The notes below the pieces were generated by a model, which saw nothing but the letters and a program-made list of their open reading frames with translations, was not told the origin of the DNA and ran no database searches. From assembly GCA_963730535.1 (NCBI GenBank), contig CAVSRU010000016.1, positions 1 through 41,523 on the forward strand: a DNA stretch of 41,523 nucleotides, read 5' to 3'. This document shows positions 1 to 7,915 of this stretch, piece by piece (the stretch's first letter is position 1; each line of letters begins with the position of its first letter). Made by a program: the position numbers and the translations under genes. The stretch comes from DASSUW01 sp963730535 (GTDB taxonomy: Bacteria; Actinomycetota; Thermoleophilia; Solirubrobacterales; Solirubrobacteraceae).

Positions 1-943
1 CGCGACCCTGCCGGACTACGCGCCGGTCCCCCGCTCGGCGTTGGGGCCCGCCCTCAACGACCAGGGCTACTACGTCGGACGCGTCGAGCGGAACCTCTAC
101 TGGGTCACCGACGGCACCTACCAGTCGGCGTTCCTGACGACCTCGGACGGCGTCGTCCTGCTCGACGCACCGCCCACCATCGGTCACAACCTCCAGCGCG
201 CCGTGGATGAGATCGCCGCCGCCAACGGCGTCAGCAACAAGGTCACCCACCTCATCTACTCGCACCACCACGCCGACCATGCCGGCGCGTCCTCGCTGTT
301 CGACCGCGACGTCGCCCGGATCGGGCACGAGGAGACGCGGAAGCTCCTGCTGCGCGACGACGACCCGGCGCGGCCCGCGCCCGAAGAGACCTTCCAGGAC
401 CGCCGCACTCTGGAGATCGGCGGCGAACGCATCGAGCTGGCCTGGCACGGCTCCAACCACTCTCCCGACAACATCTACATCCACCTGCCCGACCACGACA
501 CGCTGATGCTGGTGGACATCGTCAACCCGGGCTGGGCGCCGGTCTACCTCAGCAACCTCACGGAAGACATCCCCGGGTACATCGAGGCCCCCGCGACGGC
601 GCTCACCTACCCGTGGAAGCACTTCATCGGCGGACACCTCGGCCGCCTCGGCACCCGCGACGACGTCGCCCTGCACCAGCAATACATGGCGGACATCGCC
701 GCCAGCGTCAGGACAGCGATCGACACCGTCGATCCCACGCCCTACTTCACAAAGTACGGCGAGAACGCCTGGGCCGCGGTGCGCGGCCTGCTCGACGCGA
801 CGACGGCCGCCGCCGCGGCGCCGGTCATCGAGAAGTACACCGACGTCCTCGCGGCGGCCGACGTGTTCACAGAGAGCACCACGTTCTGGGTCATGGAGTC
901 GATCCGGCTCGACCTGGGCTACGGCTCCTACGTCCACCCCTGA
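1..943 (+). CDS. MBL-fold metallo-hydrolase, 5' end outside window
   Basis: A metallo-beta-lactamase-fold hydrolase; substrate unknown. The reading frame is open to the left edge (it enters with residues ATLPDYAPVPRSALGP), so the true start lies outside the window and the in-frame TTG at 41 is probably internal. The zinc-binding motif SHHHADHAG sits about 75 residues after that TTG. Further metal-ligand candidates are the His in HGSNHSPDN, the Asp in MLVDIVNPG and the His in FIGGHLGR. The last third is helical and Ala-rich, a C-terminal extension beyond the core fold. The gene converges on the next MBL gene, 13 bases away. Family assignment is secure; lactonase, lactamase-like or other activity cannot be told from sequence. 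Confidence 0.85.
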   Translation, partial: ATLPDYAPVPRSALGPALNDQGYYVGRVERNLYWVTDGTYQSAFLTTSDGVVLLDAPPTIGHNLQRAVDEIAAANGVSNKVTHLIYSHHHADHAGASSLFDRDVARIGHEETRKLLLRDDDPARPAPEETFQDRRTLEIGGERIELAWHGSNHSPDNIYIHLPDHDTLMLVDIVNPGWAPVYLSNLTEDIPGYIEAPATALTYPWKHFIGGHLGRLGTRDDVALHQQYMADIAASVRTAIDTVDPTPYFTKYGENAWAAVRGLLDATTAAAAAPVIEKYTDVLAAADVFTESTTFWVMESIRLDLGYGSYVHP

Positions 944-956
944 CGTTCGCCGACGG

Positions 957-1748
957 TCAGACCGCGTAGACCGCGCCCTCGCGGGCGAGCTCGACCGGGC
1001 CCCCGAAGGCGCGTGAGGCCTCCTCGCGAGCCCAGTCGGCGTCGAGCTCGTCGGAGAGGTGGGTGAGGACGAGCCGGCGGGCGCCGGCGCGGCGGCCGTG
1101 CTCGCCGGCCTCCGCGGGCGTGAGGTGGCCGCGCGGGCCCTCCCGCTCCGGTCGCGGGAGCGTGGCCTCGATCAGCAGCAGGTCGGTGTCGCGCGCGAAG
1201 TCGCACAGCTCGTCGCTGGGCGCCGAGTCGCCGCTGTACGTGATCCGGCGCCCGTCCTCGGCGACGTCGATCGCGTGGGTGGGCAGGAAGTGCGGCACGG
1301 GCCGGAAGCGCACCTCGAGGTCGCCGAGCGAGATCACGTCGTCGGCGGCGTACTCCTCGAGCGCGAAGCCGCTCTCGATGTGCTCGGCGCGCATGCCCGA
1401 GGCGGCGCACAGGCTGCGGAAGGCGTCGCGCGCGCCGGGGGGTGCGATCAGCCGTGGGCGCGGCGGCTCCTCGGTCCCCGGCCAGCCGTCCACGGGCACC
1501 GGCTGGTGCCGCGGCGCGTACACGAGGCCCGAGGCGAAGGGGACGAGGTCGAGGATGTGGTCGGCGTGCAGGTGGGAGATGACGACCGCGTCGACCTCCG
1601 CGTAGTCGACCGCCTGGCGCAGCTTGCCGAACACGCCGCTGCCGCAGTCGAGCAGCACATGCACGCCGCCGCCGCGCACGAGATAGCCGCTGCACGCCCC
1701 GCCCGCGTCCTGCCAGGCCGGCGACTTACCGAGCACCCTCAACTCCAC
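957..1748 (-). CDS. MBL-fold hydrolase, RNase Z/AtsA-like
   Basis: A 263-residue metallo-beta-lactamase-fold protein of the RNase Z/arylsulfatase-like branch. The dinuclear zinc motif SHLHADHILD lies near residue 60. Later ligands are the His in PVPHFLPTHA, the Asp in ITYSGDSAPSDEL and the His in VLTHLSDELDA, the usual order for this branch. It begins with MELRVLGKSPAW, typical of the family, and is normal in length. No exosite arm typical of true tRNase Z is evident, so it may be a general phosphodiesterase or hydrolase. It lies nine bases downstream of the small Cys-rich gene on the same strand and is probably cotranscribed with it. Confidence 0.85.
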   Translation of the reverse strand: MELRVLGKSPAWQDAGGACSGYLVRGGGVHVLLDCGSGVFGKLRQAVDYAEVDAVVISHLHADHILDLVPFASGLVYAPRHQPVPVDGWPGTEEPPRPRLIAPPGARDAFRSLCAASGMRAEHIESGFALEEYAADDVISLGDLEVRFRPVPHFLPTHAIDVAEDGRRITYSGDSAPSDELCDFARDTDLLLIEATLPRPEREGPRGHLTPAEAGEHGRRAGARRLVLTHLSDELDADWAREEASRAFGGPVELAREGAVYAV

Positions 1749-1757
1749 GAGGGCAGC

Positions 1758-1985
1758 TTACGCGTGCAGAGCTGCCTGCTCGTCTGCGGTCGGGAACTGC
1801 CACGCCGCCTGGCGGCGCCGCTCCTGGCGGAAGACGAAGCGCATCTGGCTCGGCGGGCGCAGGCCGTCGGGACTGTCCGGGCGAAACGTCGCGCACGGCT
1901 GGTCGAGCGCCAGCGCGCACAGCCCGTTCTGCCTGAAGAAGCAGTCCTCGCACGTCACCTTTCGCCCCTTGGCGCTGCGTTCCAT
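1758..1985 (-). CDS. Small Cys-rich protein, putative metal binder
   Basis: A 75-residue protein with four cysteines near its N-terminus in the pattern CEDCFFRQNGLC then PCATFRP (C-x2-C-x7-C-x7-C). This looks like a small zinc or iron-sulfur knuckle; the rest is charged and lacks membrane segments. I chose the ATG at 1985 because coding character begins there and an AAGGGG lies about 8 bases upstream. The frame stays open to 2090 but that part looks non-coding. It directly precedes the MBL hydrolase gene in a probable two-gene operon. I do not recognise a named family. Confidence 0.55.
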   Translation of the reverse strand: MERSAKGRKVTCEDCFFRQNGLCALALDQPCATFRPDSPDGLRPPSQMRFVFRQERRRQAAWQFPTADEQAALHA

Positions 1986-2127
1986 CCTCCGAGCCCCTTC
2001 GTTCACCGCTCCGTCACAAGCCGGGCGGGAGCAAAGCAGTGGCGGGGGCGCCGGGCAAGCCCGGACGAGCCGCTTTCCCGCAAAACGCACACAGTTCCGC
2101 GCAGGCCCGCAAATACCCTCTAAAGGG

Positions 2128-2205
2128 ATGAAAACCGCCCTACCTGCGACGTGCCGACTTCGCTCCTTCGGGGTTTTTCACAACTGCGCGACGGGCAGCG
2201 GCTGA
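2128..2205 (+). other. Possible 25-codon leader ORF ahead of the SDR gene
   Basis: A short frame starts at ATG 2128 (MKTALPATC...) just after AAAGGG. It ends in TGA 2203-2205, which shares one base with the SDR start in the string TGATGATG. A hairpin-like stretch (CCGA...TCGG) followed by GGGGTTTTT lies inside it at about 2156-2178. This would suit a leader peptide with an attenuator-like element, but no regulatory residue run is visible and chance is possible. TACCCT at 2114-2119 is a candidate -10, which would make the leader nearly leaderless. Confidence 0.25.
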
Positions 2206-3131
2206 TGATGCGCGTGCTCGTCACCGGGGTGTCCGGCTACGTCGGCGCGGCGCTCGTGCCGCGCTTGCACGAGGCCGGCCACGAGGTCCGCGGCTTCGCG
2301 CGCTCGGCCGAGCGGGTCGCCGCCGCCGGCGTCGCCCTCGACGACGTCGTGATCGGGGACGCCGTCAGCGGCGCGGGGCTCGGGCGCGCCCTGGACGGCG
2401 TCGACGCCGCGTACTACCTGATCCATTCCATGGAAGGCCCGGTCGACGGCTTCCCGGCCGCCGAGCGGCGCGCCGCCACCCGCTTCGCGACCGCGGCGAG
2501 GGCCGCGGGCGTGCGGCGGATCGTGTACCTCGGCGGGCTGGTGCCCGAGGACGCGGCGGCGTCTCGCCACCTCGCGTCGCGGCTGGCGGTCGAGGACGCG
2601 CTGCTCGAGGCCGCCGACGAGCCGATCGCGCTGCGCGCCTCGATCGTCGTCGGCGCCCGCTCGCGCTCGTTTCGCTTCCTGGTGCGGCTGATCGAGCGCC
2701 TGCCGGTGCTCGCCTTCCCCGCGTGGCGGACGAACCGCACGCAGCCGATCGACGGCCGCGACGTGCTCGAGTTCCTGGTGCGCGCCGCCGACGCCCCGGC
2801 CGAGCTGGCCGGCCGCTCGTGGGATCTCGCCGGGCCGGACGTCATGACCTACGAGCGGCTGATCGCCCGCATCGCCGACGCCATGCTCGTCTCCCGCCCG
2901 TCGATCCCGCTCGGCTTCAACCTCACCCCGGTCGCGTCCGTGATCGCCGCCGCCGTGGCCGACGAGGACCCGGGCTTCATCACGCCGCTCATGGAGTCGC
3001 TGGAAAGCGACCTCCTCCCCCGCACCGGCGACGCCGCGGAGGCGTTCGGCGTTAGGTTGCACTCGTTCGACGCAGCCGTCGAGCGCGCCCTGCGCGAGTG
3101 GGAGAGAACCGAGGAGGTGGCCGCCAAGTGA
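2205..3131 (+). CDS. NAD(P)-binding atypical SDR family protein
   Basis: A 308-residue Rossmann-fold protein of the extended/atypical short-chain dehydrogenase superfamily (NmrA/UDP-sugar-epimerase-like). It opens MMRVLVTGVSGYVGAALV, carrying the dinucleotide-binding TGxxGxxG pattern. Further conserved-looking segments are YYLIHSM (where the catalytic Tyr would be shifted or absent), RIVYLGGL and LRASIVVG. Related proteins often carry a C-terminal DUF2867-type domain; here the protein stops after the SDR core. The frame is open upstream to 2151, but ATG 2205 precedes the conserved start. Its TGA overlaps the GTG of the SRPBCC gene by four bases, so the two are translationally coupled. Substrate unknown. 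Confidence 0.8.
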   Translation: MMRVLVTGVSGYVGAALVPRLHEAGHEVRGFARSAERVAAAGVALDDVVIGDAVSGAGLGRALDGVDAAYYLIHSMEGPVDGFPAAERRAATRFATAARAAGVRRIVYLGGLVPEDAAASRHLASRLAVEDALLEAADEPIALRASIVVGARSRSFRFLVRLIERLPVLAFPAWRTNRTQPIDGRDVLEFLVRAADAPAELAGRSWDLAGPDVMTYERLIARIADAMLVSRPSIPLGFNLTPVASVIAAAVADEDPGFITPLMESLESDLLPRTGDAAEAFGVRLHSFDAAVERALREWERTEEVAAK

Positions 3132-3586
3132 CGCTGGTGACGGCGTCGATCGACATCGACGCGCCCCGGGAGCGGGTCTACGACCTCATGCTCGACCCTG
3201 CGCGGCTGGACGAGTGGGTGACGATCCACCGGCGGGTCAACGAGCACGACGAAGGGGCCCCGCGCGAGGGGTACGGGATGGTGCAGACGCTGTGCCTGCG
3301 CGGCGCCAACTTCAAGGTGCGGTGGACGCTGACCGAGGCCAACCGCCCTGACCACGCCACCTGGGAAGGCCGCGGCCCCGCCCACTCGTACGCGCGTACG
3401 AGCTTCTCCCTGAGCGACACCGGGGACGGCGGCACGCGGTTCAACTACGAGAACGAGTTCAAGGCCCCGGGCGGCTTCCTGGGCGCCGCCGCCAGCCGCG
3501 TGCTGGTCGGCGGCGTGCCCAAGCGCGAGGCGCAGAGCTCGCTGCGGCGCCTGAAGGCGCTGCTGGAGAACGGTAAAGGTCAGTGA
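3128..3586 (+). CDS. SRPBCC (START-like) family protein
   Basis: A 152-residue protein of the SRPBCC/polyketide-cyclase-like lipid-binding superfamily. It starts MTLVTASIDIDAPRERVYDLMLD, the usual first strand and helix. It continues with the WTLTEANRPDHATWEGRG strand pair and ends in the long C-terminal helix (RREAQSSLRRLKALLEN region). The start is GTG 3128, overlapping the upstream TGA, with GAGGAGG at 3111-3117 about ten bases ahead. Such proteins bind hydrophobic ligands or help cyclase reactions, and pairing with an SDR suggests a shared small-molecule substrate (inference). Its end overlaps the end of the convergent DUF4396 gene by seven bases. Confidence 0.8.
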   Translation: MTLVTASIDIDAPRERVYDLMLDPARLDEWVTIHRRVNEHDEGAPREGYGMVQTLCLRGANFKVRWTLTEANRPDHATWEGRGPAHSYARTSFSLSDTGDGGTRFNYENEFKAPGGFLGAAASRVLVGGVPKREAQSSLRRLKALLENGKGQ

Positions 3587-4038
3587 GCGTGGTGCTGGTG
3601 CACGACCGCGTGGCCCTTCCCGCGTGAGAGCAGCCACCGGTTGACCGGATAGGCGGCGGCGCCGGCGATCAGCAGCGCGACGGCGAGGGTGCCCCAGAAG
3701 AGGAAGTCATCGAGCTCGGCGTCCATGGCGCCCGGGGATGATCAGGATGATCGCGTTGTCGACGATCTCCATGATCGTGATCGAGACCGTGTCCGAGGCG
3801 AGCGCGATCGGGACCACGGCGGCGAGCGCCATGCCCGGAGCGCAGGAGCGGCAGGCTGGTCAGCGAGTAGCCGAAGAAGAACGCCAGCGCGACGGCGAGC
3901 GCGATCGTCTGCGAGGTCCGACCAGCCGAGCGCCGTGCCGATGATCATGCCCAGCACCTCGCCGATCGCACAGCCGGTGAGGCAGTGGACGGTGGCACTG
4001 AAGGCGAGCCGGTTGAGCGACTGGGCAGGGGAAGCCAT
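3580..4038 (-). pseudogene. DUF4396 membrane protein, broken by three +1 frameshifts
   Basis: Reading through three frames rebuilds a DUF4396-type membrane protein of about 151 residues. Frame one gives SLNRLAFSATVHCLTGCAIG...GTALGWS. A shift near 3920 gives TIALAVALAFFFGYSLTSLP. A shift near 3837 gives ALASDTVSITIMEIVDNAII. A shift near 3735 gives MDAELDDFLFWGTLAVALLI and a His-rich tail VVHQHHAH. The total length is a multiple of three only because three extra bases are present, each at a G or C run on the coding strand. Four hydrophobic segments and the conserved Cys in HCLTGC are visible. The family is poorly characterised and the His-rich tail suggests metal handling. Either a real pseudogene or a sequencing artefact. 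Confidence 0.75.
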
Positions 4039-4043
4039 GCGGC

Positions 4044-4064
4044 TAGTATACCCCCTCCCGGTAT
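4044..4064 (-). promoter_or_regulatory. Promoter -10 and CsoR-like inverted repeat before DUF4396 gene
   Basis: ATACC (4048-4052) and GGTAT (4060-4064) form an inverted repeat around a seven-base G/C spacer. This matches the general shape of operators bound by CsoR/RcnR-family metal or sulfur sensors. On the minus strand TATACT (complement of 4045-4050) is a near-consensus -10. It lies six bases before the ATG at 4038, so the transcript would be leaderless. The repeat overlaps the -10, as expected for repression. No csoR gene is visible in the window. Confidence 0.45.
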
Positions 4065-4139
4065 TCTTGCACCTCCCCGCTCACAACGGCTTGTCGTTCA
4101 CTGGTAGCGTTCACCGTCACAGTGAGCGAAAGGGAGCCA

Positions 4140-4532
4140 GTGGCAGACTTTCTCGACGAGAAGCGCAAGGAGATCCAGACGCGGCTGAAGGAGCTGCGTC
4201 CGTTGGTGGATGAGTTTCACCGTTTGGAGGCCGCAGAGCGCGCGTTGTCGGGAGTGGAGGGCAAGCCGGCTGCCGGTTCCACTGCCACTTCCACCGGCCG
4301 CCGCCGCCGTTCCCCGCGATCCTCGTCCAACGGCCGCCGCGGTCGGCCGCGCGGCTCCGGCACCCGTGCCACCCAGGCGCTGTCGCTCGTGGGTGAGCGC
4401 CCTGGCATCACGATCCCGGAGCTCGCCGAGGCGATGGGCATCAAGCAGAACTACCTCTACCGCGTGATGCCCGGCCTCGCCGAGGAGGGGAAGGTGACGA
4501 AGTCGGGGCGCGGGTGGCACCTTCGGGGGTAA
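4140..4532 (+). CDS. Coiled-coil / AT-hook / winged-helix DNA-binding protein
   Basis: A 130-residue basic protein in three parts. Residues 1-45 (ADFLDEKRKEIQTRLKELRP...) are a heptad-like helix. Residues 45-80 are a Ser/Arg/Gly linker containing RRGRPRGSG, an AT-hook-like core. The C-terminus (ALSLVGERPGITIPELAEAM, then a helix and a KSGRGWHL wing) reads as a winged helix-turn-helix. I prefer GTG 4140, three bases after AAAGGGAG, over GTG 4122. A palindrome TCACAGTGA at 4117-4125 lies just ahead. It stands alone between divergent and convergent neighbours. Role unknown; a nucleoid-associated or regulatory factor is likely. Confidence 0.7.
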   Translation: MADFLDEKRKEIQTRLKELRPLVDEFHRLEAAERALSGVEGKPAAGSTATSTGRRRRSPRSSSNGRRGRPRGSGTRATQALSLVGERPGITIPELAEAMGIKQNYLYRVMPGLAEEGKVTKSGRGWHLRG

Positions 4533-4611
4533 CGTCGCACAGCGACCGTCGGTCGCGGTCTGGCCCGCCACGCGAGCGGCAGTGACGACCGACGGGCGCT
4601 GGGCGAAACCC

Positions 4612-5601
4612 TTAATCAACGAGCCCTAGGTCCCTTACCGCATCTCGCTCGCCCAGGAGCTCTTCGACCGTGCGGTCGATCCGCTCGCGCGAGAAGTCCG
4701 GCACGTCAAGCCCCTCGACGACCTCCCACTCCCCGTTCGCGGTGCGGACGGGGAAGGAGGAGATGATCCCCTCCGGCACCCCGTAGGCGCCCGTCGAAGG
4801 GATGGCCATCGAGACCCAGTCGCCATCAGGCGTGCCGTTCACCCAGTCGTGGACGTGGTCGACCGCCGCGCTGGCCGCTGAGGCGGCGGACGAGGCGCCG
4901 CGCGCCTCGATGATCTCCGCGCCGCGCTTGCCGACGCGCGGGATGTACTCGTCGGCCACCCACGTCTCGTCGTTCACGACGTCCCACGCCCGCTCGCCGC
5001 GCACCCGCGCATTGAACAGGTCGGGGTACATGGTCGGCGAGTGGTTGCCCCACACCGCCATGTGGGAGATGTCCGACACGGCGGCGCCGGTGCGGTCGGC
5101 CAGCTGGGCGACCGCCCGGTTGTGGTCGAGGCGGGTCATCGCGGTGAAGCGCTCGGCCGGCACGCCGTCGGCGTTGCTCATGGCGATCAGCGCGTTCGTG
5201 TTGGCGGGGTTGCCGACCACGAGCACCTTCACGTCGCTCGCCGCGTTGGCCGCGATCGCCTCGCCCTGGGGCTTGAAGATCGCCCCGTTGGCCTCGAGCA
5301 GGTCGGCCCGCTCCATCCCCTTGGTGCGCGGCCGCGCGCCCACCAGCAGCGCGATGTTCGCGCCGTCGAAGGCCACCGCCGCGTCGTCGCTGACGTCGAC
5401 CCCGGCGAGCAGCGGGAAGGCGCCGTCGAACAGCTCGAGCGCGGTGCCCTCCGCCGCCTTCACCGCGTCAGGGATCTCCAGCAGGCGCAACCGCACCGGG
5501 ACGTCGGGTCCCAGTAGCTGACCTGACGCGATGCGGAACAGCAGTGCATAGCCGATCTGGCCGGCCGCACCAGTCACAGTCACATTGACTGGTTGAGTCA
5601 T
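4612..5601 (-). CDS. mdh: Malate dehydrogenase
   Basis: Cytosolic NAD-dependent malate dehydrogenase (malate to oxaloacetate, TCA cycle), 329 residues as usual for the actinobacterial/cytosolic type. Visible marks: the N-terminal NAD-binding motif TVTGAAGQIGYALLFRIASG, substrate-binding arginines in GARPRTKGMERADLL, the VVGNPANTNALIA strand, RLDHNRA and the catalytic-His segment AVWGNHSPTMYPD. The ATG at 5601 lies one base after the icd stop (TGA, C, ATG), so mdh is translated directly after icd in one operon. No oddity is seen. Confidence 0.97.
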   Translation of the reverse strand: MTQPVNVTVTGAAGQIGYALLFRIASGQLLGPDVPVRLRLLEIPDAVKAAEGTALELFDGAFPLLAGVDVSDDAAVAFDGANIALLVGARPRTKGMERADLLEANGAIFKPQGEAIAANAASDVKVLVVGNPANTNALIAMSNADGVPAERFTAMTRLDHNRAVAQLADRTGAAVSDISHMAVWGNHSPTMYPDLFNARVRGERAWDVVNDETWVADEYIPRVGKRGAEIIEARGASSAASAASAAVDHVHDWVNGTPDGDWVSMAIPSTGAYGVPEGIISSFPVRTANGEWEVVEGLDVPDFSRERIDRTVEELLGERDAVRDLGLVD

Positions 5602-5602
5602 G

Positions 5603-6685
5603 TCAGTCCATCTCCTCGATCACGGCGTCGGCGAACTGTGACGTTCCGACCGCGGTCGGATCGTCACGCGTCGGCTTGAGGTCATAGGTGACCTTCTCGC
5701 CCCGTTCGATGACCGAGGCGATGGCCCCCTCGAGCCGGTCGGCTGCGTCGCGCTCGCCGAGGTGACGGAGCATGAGCACGCCGGAGAGCATCAGGGCGGT
5801 GGGGTTCACCCGATTCTGGCCCTTGTACTTGGGCGCCGACCCGTGGGTGGCCTCGAACATCGCCGCCTCGGTCCCGAGGTTGCCGCCGGGCGCCAGGCCG
5901 AGCCCGCCGATCATCCCCGCCCCGAGGTCGGACACGATGTCGCCGTAGAGGTTGGGGAGCACGATCACGTCGTACTCCTCCGGGCGCGAGACGAGCTGGT
6001 TGCACAGGTTGTCGATGATCCGGTCCTCGAACTCGATGTCCGGATAGTCCTCCGCCACCTTGCGCGCGACCTCCAGGAAGAGGCCGTCGGAGAACTTCAT
6101 GATGTTCGCCTTGTGCGCGGCCGTGACCTTGCGGCGGCCGTTCTCACGCGCGTAGTCGAACGCCGCGCGCACGATCCGCTCCGAGCCGAAGACCGAGATC
6201 GGCTTGACCGAGATGCCGGAGTGCTCGCGGATCTGGCCGCCGCCGTCGAGGCCGGCGATGAACTCGCGCAGCTTCTCGGCCTCCTCGGTGTCCTTCTCGA
6301 ACTCGATGCCCGCGTACAGGTCCTCGGTGTTCTCGCGGACGATCACGATGTCGGTCTCCGGGAAGCGCGTGCGCACGCCCTTGTAGGCCTTGCAGGGGCG
6401 GATGCAGGCGTAGAGGTCGAGCTCCTTGCGCAGGAGCACGTTGACGGAGCGGAAGCCCGAGCCGACCGGCGTCGTGGTCGGCCCCTTGATCCCGACCTTG
6501 GTGCGCCGGATCGAGTCCAGCGTGCGGTCGGGGAACGGCGTCCCCTCGTCGCGGTACACGTCCTCACCTGCCGGATGCTCGTCCCACCGGAACTCGACGC
6601 CGGTCGCCTCGAGCACCCGGCGGGTCGCCTCCGCGAGCTCCGGCCCGGTCCCGTCACCGGGGATGAATGTCACGTCATGAGCCAT
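5603..6685 (-). CDS. icd: Isocitrate dehydrogenase (NAD-type family)
   Basis: A 360-residue isocitrate/isopropylmalate dehydrogenase-family enzyme converting isocitrate to 2-oxoglutarate. Key parts are TFIPGDGTGPE at the start, the phosphorylation/substrate loop in GSGFRSVNVLLRKELDLYAC, VRENTEDLYAGIEF, the active-site AAHKANIMK, the metal-binding Asp in NLYGDIVSDLGAGMIGG and the cofactor loop EATHGSAPKYKG. Length and motifs fit the short homodimeric type related to NAD-dependent enzymes; NAD over NADP is inferred, not proven. It is first in an icd-mdh operon and is divergent from the site-2 protease gene across only 30 bases, where both promoters must lie or overlap coding sequence. Confidence 0.93.
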   Translation of the reverse strand: MAHDVTFIPGDGTGPELAEATRRVLEATGVEFRWDEHPAGEDVYRDEGTPFPDRTLDSIRRTKVGIKGPTTTPVGSGFRSVNVLLRKELDLYACIRPCKAYKGVRTRFPETDIVIVRENTEDLYAGIEFEKDTEEAEKLREFIAGLDGGGQIREHSGISVKPISVFGSERIVRAAFDYARENGRRKVTAAHKANIMKFSDGLFLEVARKVAEDYPDIEFEDRIIDNLCNQLVSRPEEYDVIVLPNLYGDIVSDLGAGMIGGLGLAPGGNLGTEAAMFEATHGSAPKYKGQNRVNPTALMLSGVLMLRHLGERDAADRLEGAIASVIERGEKVTYDLKPTRDDPTAVGTSQFADAVIEEMD

Positions 6686-6715
6686 GCCAGGAGGCTATGC
6701 CACCATTGACGTCCC

Positions 6716-7876
6716 TTGCTCGGAGGCAGCTCCCTCAGGCTGGCGACCCTCTTCGGCATTCGCGTGGGCGTGAATGCGTCGTGGTTCCTCGTCCTCTTCC
6801 TGTTCATCTTCTATCTGAACCGGGCCTTCGAGGACGTGCTCGACGACCGCACGGCGGCCTTCGCGTGCTCGGTGGCCGCCGCGCTCGGCTTCTTCGGGTC
6901 GATCCTGCTGCACGAGCTCGGGCACGCCGTGGCCGCCCGCCGCGAGGGCATCGCGGTCAGTGGCATCGACCTCTTCTTCTTCGGCGGCGTCATGAAGATG
7001 AGCAGCGACACGCGCTCGCCCGGCCAGGAGTTCCGGGTCGCGGTCGCCGGGCCGCTCGTGACGCTGGCGATCGTGATCGTCATCGGCGGGCTCAGCGTCG
7101 CCCTCCTGGGCTGGGGCGCGTTCACCGACTCGGCGACGCTCGACAGCGGGGCGCCGGCGACCGCCGTGGAGCTGTGGCTGAGCTTCCTCGTCTCGATGAA
7201 CGTGCTGCTGCTCGTCTTCAACCTGGTCCCGGCGTTCCCCCTCGACGGCGGCCGGATCGCCCGCGCGGCGGCCTGGAAGGTCACCGGCGACCGCGGCAAG
7301 GCGACTCGCATCTCGGCCAACCTCGGGCAGGCGTTCGCCGCCGTGCTGATCGGCTACGGGCTGTGGCAGCTGTTCGGCGGGAGTGAGACGTTCAGCGGCC
7401 TGTGGGCGATCGTGCTCGGGTACCTGCTCGGCTCGTCGGCGCGGGCGGCGATCGCCCAGACCGAGTTCACCGACCGCCTCGAGGGCGTCACGGTGGCCGA
7501 CATCATGGACGCGGAGCCCGTCACGATCCCGGCCGACCTGCCGGCCGCGCGGGCCTGGGAGGAGTACTTCCTGCGCTACCACGGCTGGCCGTGGTTCGCG
7601 GTCGTGGAGCCCGACGGGCGCTACGACGGCCTCGCCCATCGCGCCGCGGTCGAGCACGCGGCGACCGTGGAGGGCGGCTCGATGCCGGTCCGGGAGGTCA
7701 CGTCGGGGGCCGACGACCGCGTCCGCGACGACGAGCCGCTGGAGGCGCTGCTCGGCTCCGAGCCGCTGCGCCGCCTCGGCGCCCTGATGGCGGTCGACGC
7801 CGACGGCCGCCTGCGCGGCGTCGTGACGACCGAGCAGGTCACCCGCGCCCTGCGCGCCCGGTTGTCCCCGGCCTGA
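6716..7876 (+). CDS. Site-2 protease (M50B) with C-terminal CBS domains
   Basis: Intramembrane zinc metalloprotease of the S2P/Rip family, 386 residues. The zinc motif HELGH is at residues 66-70 within a membrane segment and the third ligand is in FPLDGGR (174-180). About five to six hydrophobic segments lie between residues 20 and 240. After residue 245 comes a CBS pair (VADIMDAEPVTIPAD, then GALMAVDADGRLRGVVTTEQ), usual for group-3 S2Ps and a likely nucleotide-sensing module. The TTG at 6716 is the only start placed before the conserved GIRVGVNASWF. These enzymes release membrane-bound regulators such as anti-sigma factors. Its substrate is unknown; an ECF sigma gene lies 11 kb away but no link is shown. 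Confidence 0.92.
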   Translation: MLGGSSLRLATLFGIRVGVNASWFLVLFLFIFYLNRAFEDVLDDRTAAFACSVAAALGFFGSILLHELGHAVAARREGIAVSGIDLFFFGGVMKMSSDTRSPGQEFRVAVAGPLVTLAIVIVIGGLSVALLGWGAFTDSATLDSGAPATAVELWLSFLVSMNVLLLVFNLVPAFPLDGGRIARAAAWKVTGDRGKATRISANLGQAFAAVLIGYGLWQLFGGSETFSGLWAIVLGYLLGSSARAAIAQTEFTDRLEGVTVADIMDAEPVTIPADLPAARAWEEYFLRYHGWPWFAVVEPDGRYDGLAHRAAVEHAATVEGGSMPVREVTSGADDRVRDDEPLEALLGSEPLRRLGALMAVDADGRLRGVVTTEQVTRALRARLSPA

Positions 7877-7915
7877 GTTCCGTCGTGGGCAGCGCGGCCG
7901 GGCCAACGGCAACGG

